From assembly GCF_003820355.1 (NCBI RefSeq), contig NZ_RPOK01000001.1, positions 398,847 to 462,846 on the forward strand: 64,000 bases of DNA, given 5' to 3'. The translations under genes and the position numbers were made by a program. The DNA is from Paralteromonas sediminis (GTDB lineage Bacteria > Pseudomonadota > Gammaproteobacteria > Enterobacterales > Alteromonadaceae). Under the pieces are notes generated by a model that was given only the letters and a program-made list of their open reading frames with translations, was not told the DNA's origin and did not search any database. Positions 62,445 to 64,000 of the stretch are shown here, piece by piece. Positions within the stretch are counted from its first letter, which is position 1. Each line of letters begins with the position of its first letter.

Positions 62445-63050
62445 CTATCTAAATATTTCAATGAAATGAACACCATGAGAAGACAATAACCAAGCAAGTG
62501 CCGTGACATTTAGTATTACTGTTATCCAAAATATAAACCTGAATTCTTTTTTCTTGGATTTATGTCTTAATATTTGCTGAGCAATCGCTGCACCAGGCCA
62601 GCCTCCTAAAATAGACAAAAAGTGTAATGTACTCTCTGGTGTTCGCCAGTCTCCTCGTTGCGCCTTTGATTTATCAAATGAATACATAGTGAATGTAATT
62701 AGGCTAAGCCCAACGTAGACATACAACAGCTTAAATGGCACGTTACCTAGGATAGAAGCAATAGTCATTGCGCTCACAAACAGAAGCGATAAGTAGATTG
62801 AAAACTTACTAACGCTTTTGGCTTGTTTTACTTGGATCTTTTCACCCGAGTACATGGCATCTGCTGCACAATTACGTCCTTGCTTATCTTTGCTAAGAGT
62901 GAATGTAATAACATCGTCTAACTGGGGCGTTCGTTTTCGATTTGAAAACGCCGTTTTATGAATAAAGATGTGGTTACCACCACCATTAGGCGCGATAAAA
63001 CCAAAGGCTTTTTCAGTGTCCCATTTGACTAACTTCCCTTTCATTCTCAT
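62445..63050 (-). CDS. Cold-shock domain/DUF1294 membrane protein
   Basis: The 201-residue protein begins with a cold-shock domain ('GKLVKWDTEKAFGFIAPNGGGNHIFIHKTAF', with RNP-1 and RNP-2) and continues with DUF1294 ('DKSKAQRGDWRTPESTLHFLSILGGWPGAAIAQQILRHKSKKKEFR') and four TM segments. The arrangement is standard for this family and suggests nucleic-acid binding at the inner face of the membrane. Confidence 0.92.
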   Translation of the reverse strand: MRMKGKLVKWDTEKAFGFIAPNGGGNHIFIHKTAFSNRKRTPQLDDVITFTLSKDKQGRNCAADAMYSGEKIQVKQAKSVSKFSIYLSLLFVSAMTIASILGNVPFKLLYVYVGLSLITFTMYSFDKSKAQRGDWRTPESTLHFLSILGGWPGAAIAQQILRHKSKKKEFRFIFWITVILNVTALAWLLSSHGVHFIEIFR

Positions 63051-63283
63051 TCTGCTAATTCCCTGCTTTGGTCTGTCAATGGCTATGATGCCAGAGCGGT
63101 GTCGTTTTCAAAAGTTGGATCACTAATCACAAAGACAATTGACGCGAACAAACATTGTTGATGCTGTTATTGCCCCATGCTAAGTCAAAACCCAAGGAAG
63201 ACCTTGAACTTACTATGGTGTAGATATTTTTCCTTTGTTGGCCCTATGTGAAAGTGAGGACAACTAACAAAGGATTATATGAG

Positions 63284-63631
63284 ATGACATCACTAAGCCA
63301 AACCGATGATGGCCGATTTACAGCTACTGTTGAACCTGAGAGCGTTACACTGTTTGAGTGTGATAACCCAAAGGTAAGCATTGTTTTTCATAGAAATCTT
63401 CAAGAGCAATGTGAATACGTCAGTGTGTCATATGGAATAGCGACTACCAACAGCCATGGCATGCTGTATGACAAGCGCATTTTTTTGATACACGAGTATG
63501 CTGCCTTATTGCCTTTTGAAAAGGACATAGTTTCATACATCACACAATGTGAGCACCGCCACTGCTATTTTGAAGCATTCTTAAACCTTTCTGTTCACGC
63601 GTTTTTTCGCGGAATAAATAGAGCAAGTTAA
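63284..63631 (+). CDS. Small unknown cytoplasmic protein
   Basis: The ATG at 63284 has AAAGGA nine bases upstream; the GTG at 63248 is weaker. The 115-residue product has no TM segment and contains 'CEHRHCYFEAFLNLSVHAFF', a possible metal-binding or helical end. A strong terminator follows. No family recognised. Confidence 0.5.
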   Translation: MTSLSQTDDGRFTATVEPESVTLFECDNPKVSIVFHRNLQEQCEYVSVSYGIATTNSHGMLYDKRIFLIHEYAALLPFEKDIVSYITQCEHRHCYFEAFLNLSVHAFFRGINRAS

Positions 63632-63663
63632 GATGTTGAGAAGTAAACAGTGCTAAAACCTTG

Positions 63664-63690
63664 AGCCAGCAGTTGCTGGCTTTTTTCTTT
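63664..63690 (+). terminator. Intrinsic terminator downstream of the small ORF
   Basis: AGCCAGC-AGTT-GCTGGCT (63664-63670 with 63675-63681) followed by T-runs to 63690. Confidence 0.88.
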
Positions 63691-63696
63691 TTTTAA

Positions 63697-63723
63697 TAAA
63701 AAAGCGACTCATTAAGAGTCGCT
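63697..63723 (-). terminator. Intrinsic terminator at the end of the right-edge gene
   Basis: AGCGACTC-ATTAA-GAGTCGCT (63703-63710 with 63716-63723) with a T-run on the minus strand. The stem contains the stop codon of the minus-strand gene. Confidence 0.8.
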
Positions 63724-64000
63724 AAACATACCTGCATCACGCAAGTCCTTGTGCCATCCAGGTGATGCGGCTTCGAGCCAACTAACCGCATCAAGTCCCA
63801 TGATGGCGCAGATGTCATCAGAAAAGTGTGCGAGAAACGCGACAATCTCATCTTTCAATTTAAATAAGACCTCTATCATATCAATGCCGTTTCTGTGCTT
63901 GCCTTTGCCATCGTCAAGTTCATCGACTAATTGATTGCTGAGACTGAGTCCCAACCATCTACCGACTTCATCTCGATGCAAATACACGTACCTGTCAAAA
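63712..64000 (-). CDS. Unknown protein, C-terminal part (5'-partial)
   Basis: The frame is open through the right edge (reading FDRYVYLHRDEVG), so the start lies outside; GTG at 63987 is only a fallback. The visible 96 residues are mixed helical, with 'SNQLVDELDDGKGKHRNGIDMIEVLFKLK'-like polar segments, and no family is recognised. The gene ends within its own terminator hairpin. Confidence 0.6.
   Translation of the reverse strand, partial: FDRYVYLHRDEVGRWLGLSLSNQLVDELDDGKGKHRNGIDMIEVLFKLKDEIVAFLAHFSDDICAIMGLDAVSWLEAASPGWHKDLRDAGMFSDS

Overview
The window looks like chromosomal DNA of a marine gammaproteobacterium of the Alteromonadales type. This is an inference from gene content: a kynA/class V aminotransferase pair with a KynR-like regulator, a three-subunit frdCAB fumarate reductase, a PEP-CTERM protein next to a PrsT-like TPR protein, a BdlA-like PAS-PAS chemotaxis protein, and an acyltransferase/LytTR divergent pair. 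No rRNA, tRNA, CRISPR array or intact insertion sequence was seen. Region 1 (1-6227, plus strand) is a tightly coupled operon: a TPR protein running in from the left edge, a PEGA/SUMF1-fold membrane protein, an overlooked 39-residue membrane peptide, a TolQ/ExbB/MotA-type proton channel and two membrane-anchored von Willebrand A proteins. The TM segments of the two vWA proteins start with an ExbD/TolR-like Leu-Asp motif, so the set may form an ion-driven envelope machine. Region 2 (6214-33678) is mostly chromosomal metabolism and regulation. It holds tryptophan catabolism with its Lrp-type regulator and candidate operators, and frdCAB with a candidate FNR box. A sulfide/persulfide module follows (persulfide dioxygenase, two YeeE/YedE half-transporters and a BigR-type repressor, divergent from a TauE permease and a rhodanese). 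Next come a GH16-like lipoprotein, YqaE, an orphan ATP synthase epsilon subunit, a porin, a PEP-CTERM protein, PrsT, a BdlA-like sensor, an S9 peptidase, a PadR operon with a perfect 35-bp palindrome, a DnaJ-related protein, the acyltransferase/LytTR pair and a PAS-GGDEF cyclase. Region 3 (about 33.7 kb to the right edge) reads as accessory DNA behind a tyrosine integrase at 34132-35316. It contains a nuclease-like protein with two unknown partners, a DUF4258-like protein with a zinc-knuckle protein, and a minus-strand hsdR-hsdM-hsdS type I restriction operon. That operon continues, after only 9 bp, into a cassette of a deoxyribosyltransferase-like/TPR protein and two TIR-like proteins. The second TIR gene is broken by a 2-bp expansion of a TA repeat just before its predicted catalytic Glu. 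I regard this cassette as the best candidate for an undescribed (Thoeris-like) defence system. Further right are plasmid/ICE-like remnants (a replication-relaxation-type HTH protein next to a 1-kb non-coding stretch full of hairpins, including a 196-bp inverted-repeat structure). Then come a plus-strand run of a methyltransferase, a membrane/nuclease-like fusion, a PD-(D/E)XK nuclease preceded by a 15-codon leader ORF and a GIY-YIG nuclease; a Cys-rich lipoprotein; a three-gene secreted-protease cluster with a recently duplicated domain; and a cold-shock/DUF1294 protein. Start sites were moved from the longest ORF wherever a better ribosome-binding site or family alignment supported it, as stated per gene. 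All family names come from motif recognition; no database search was possible.
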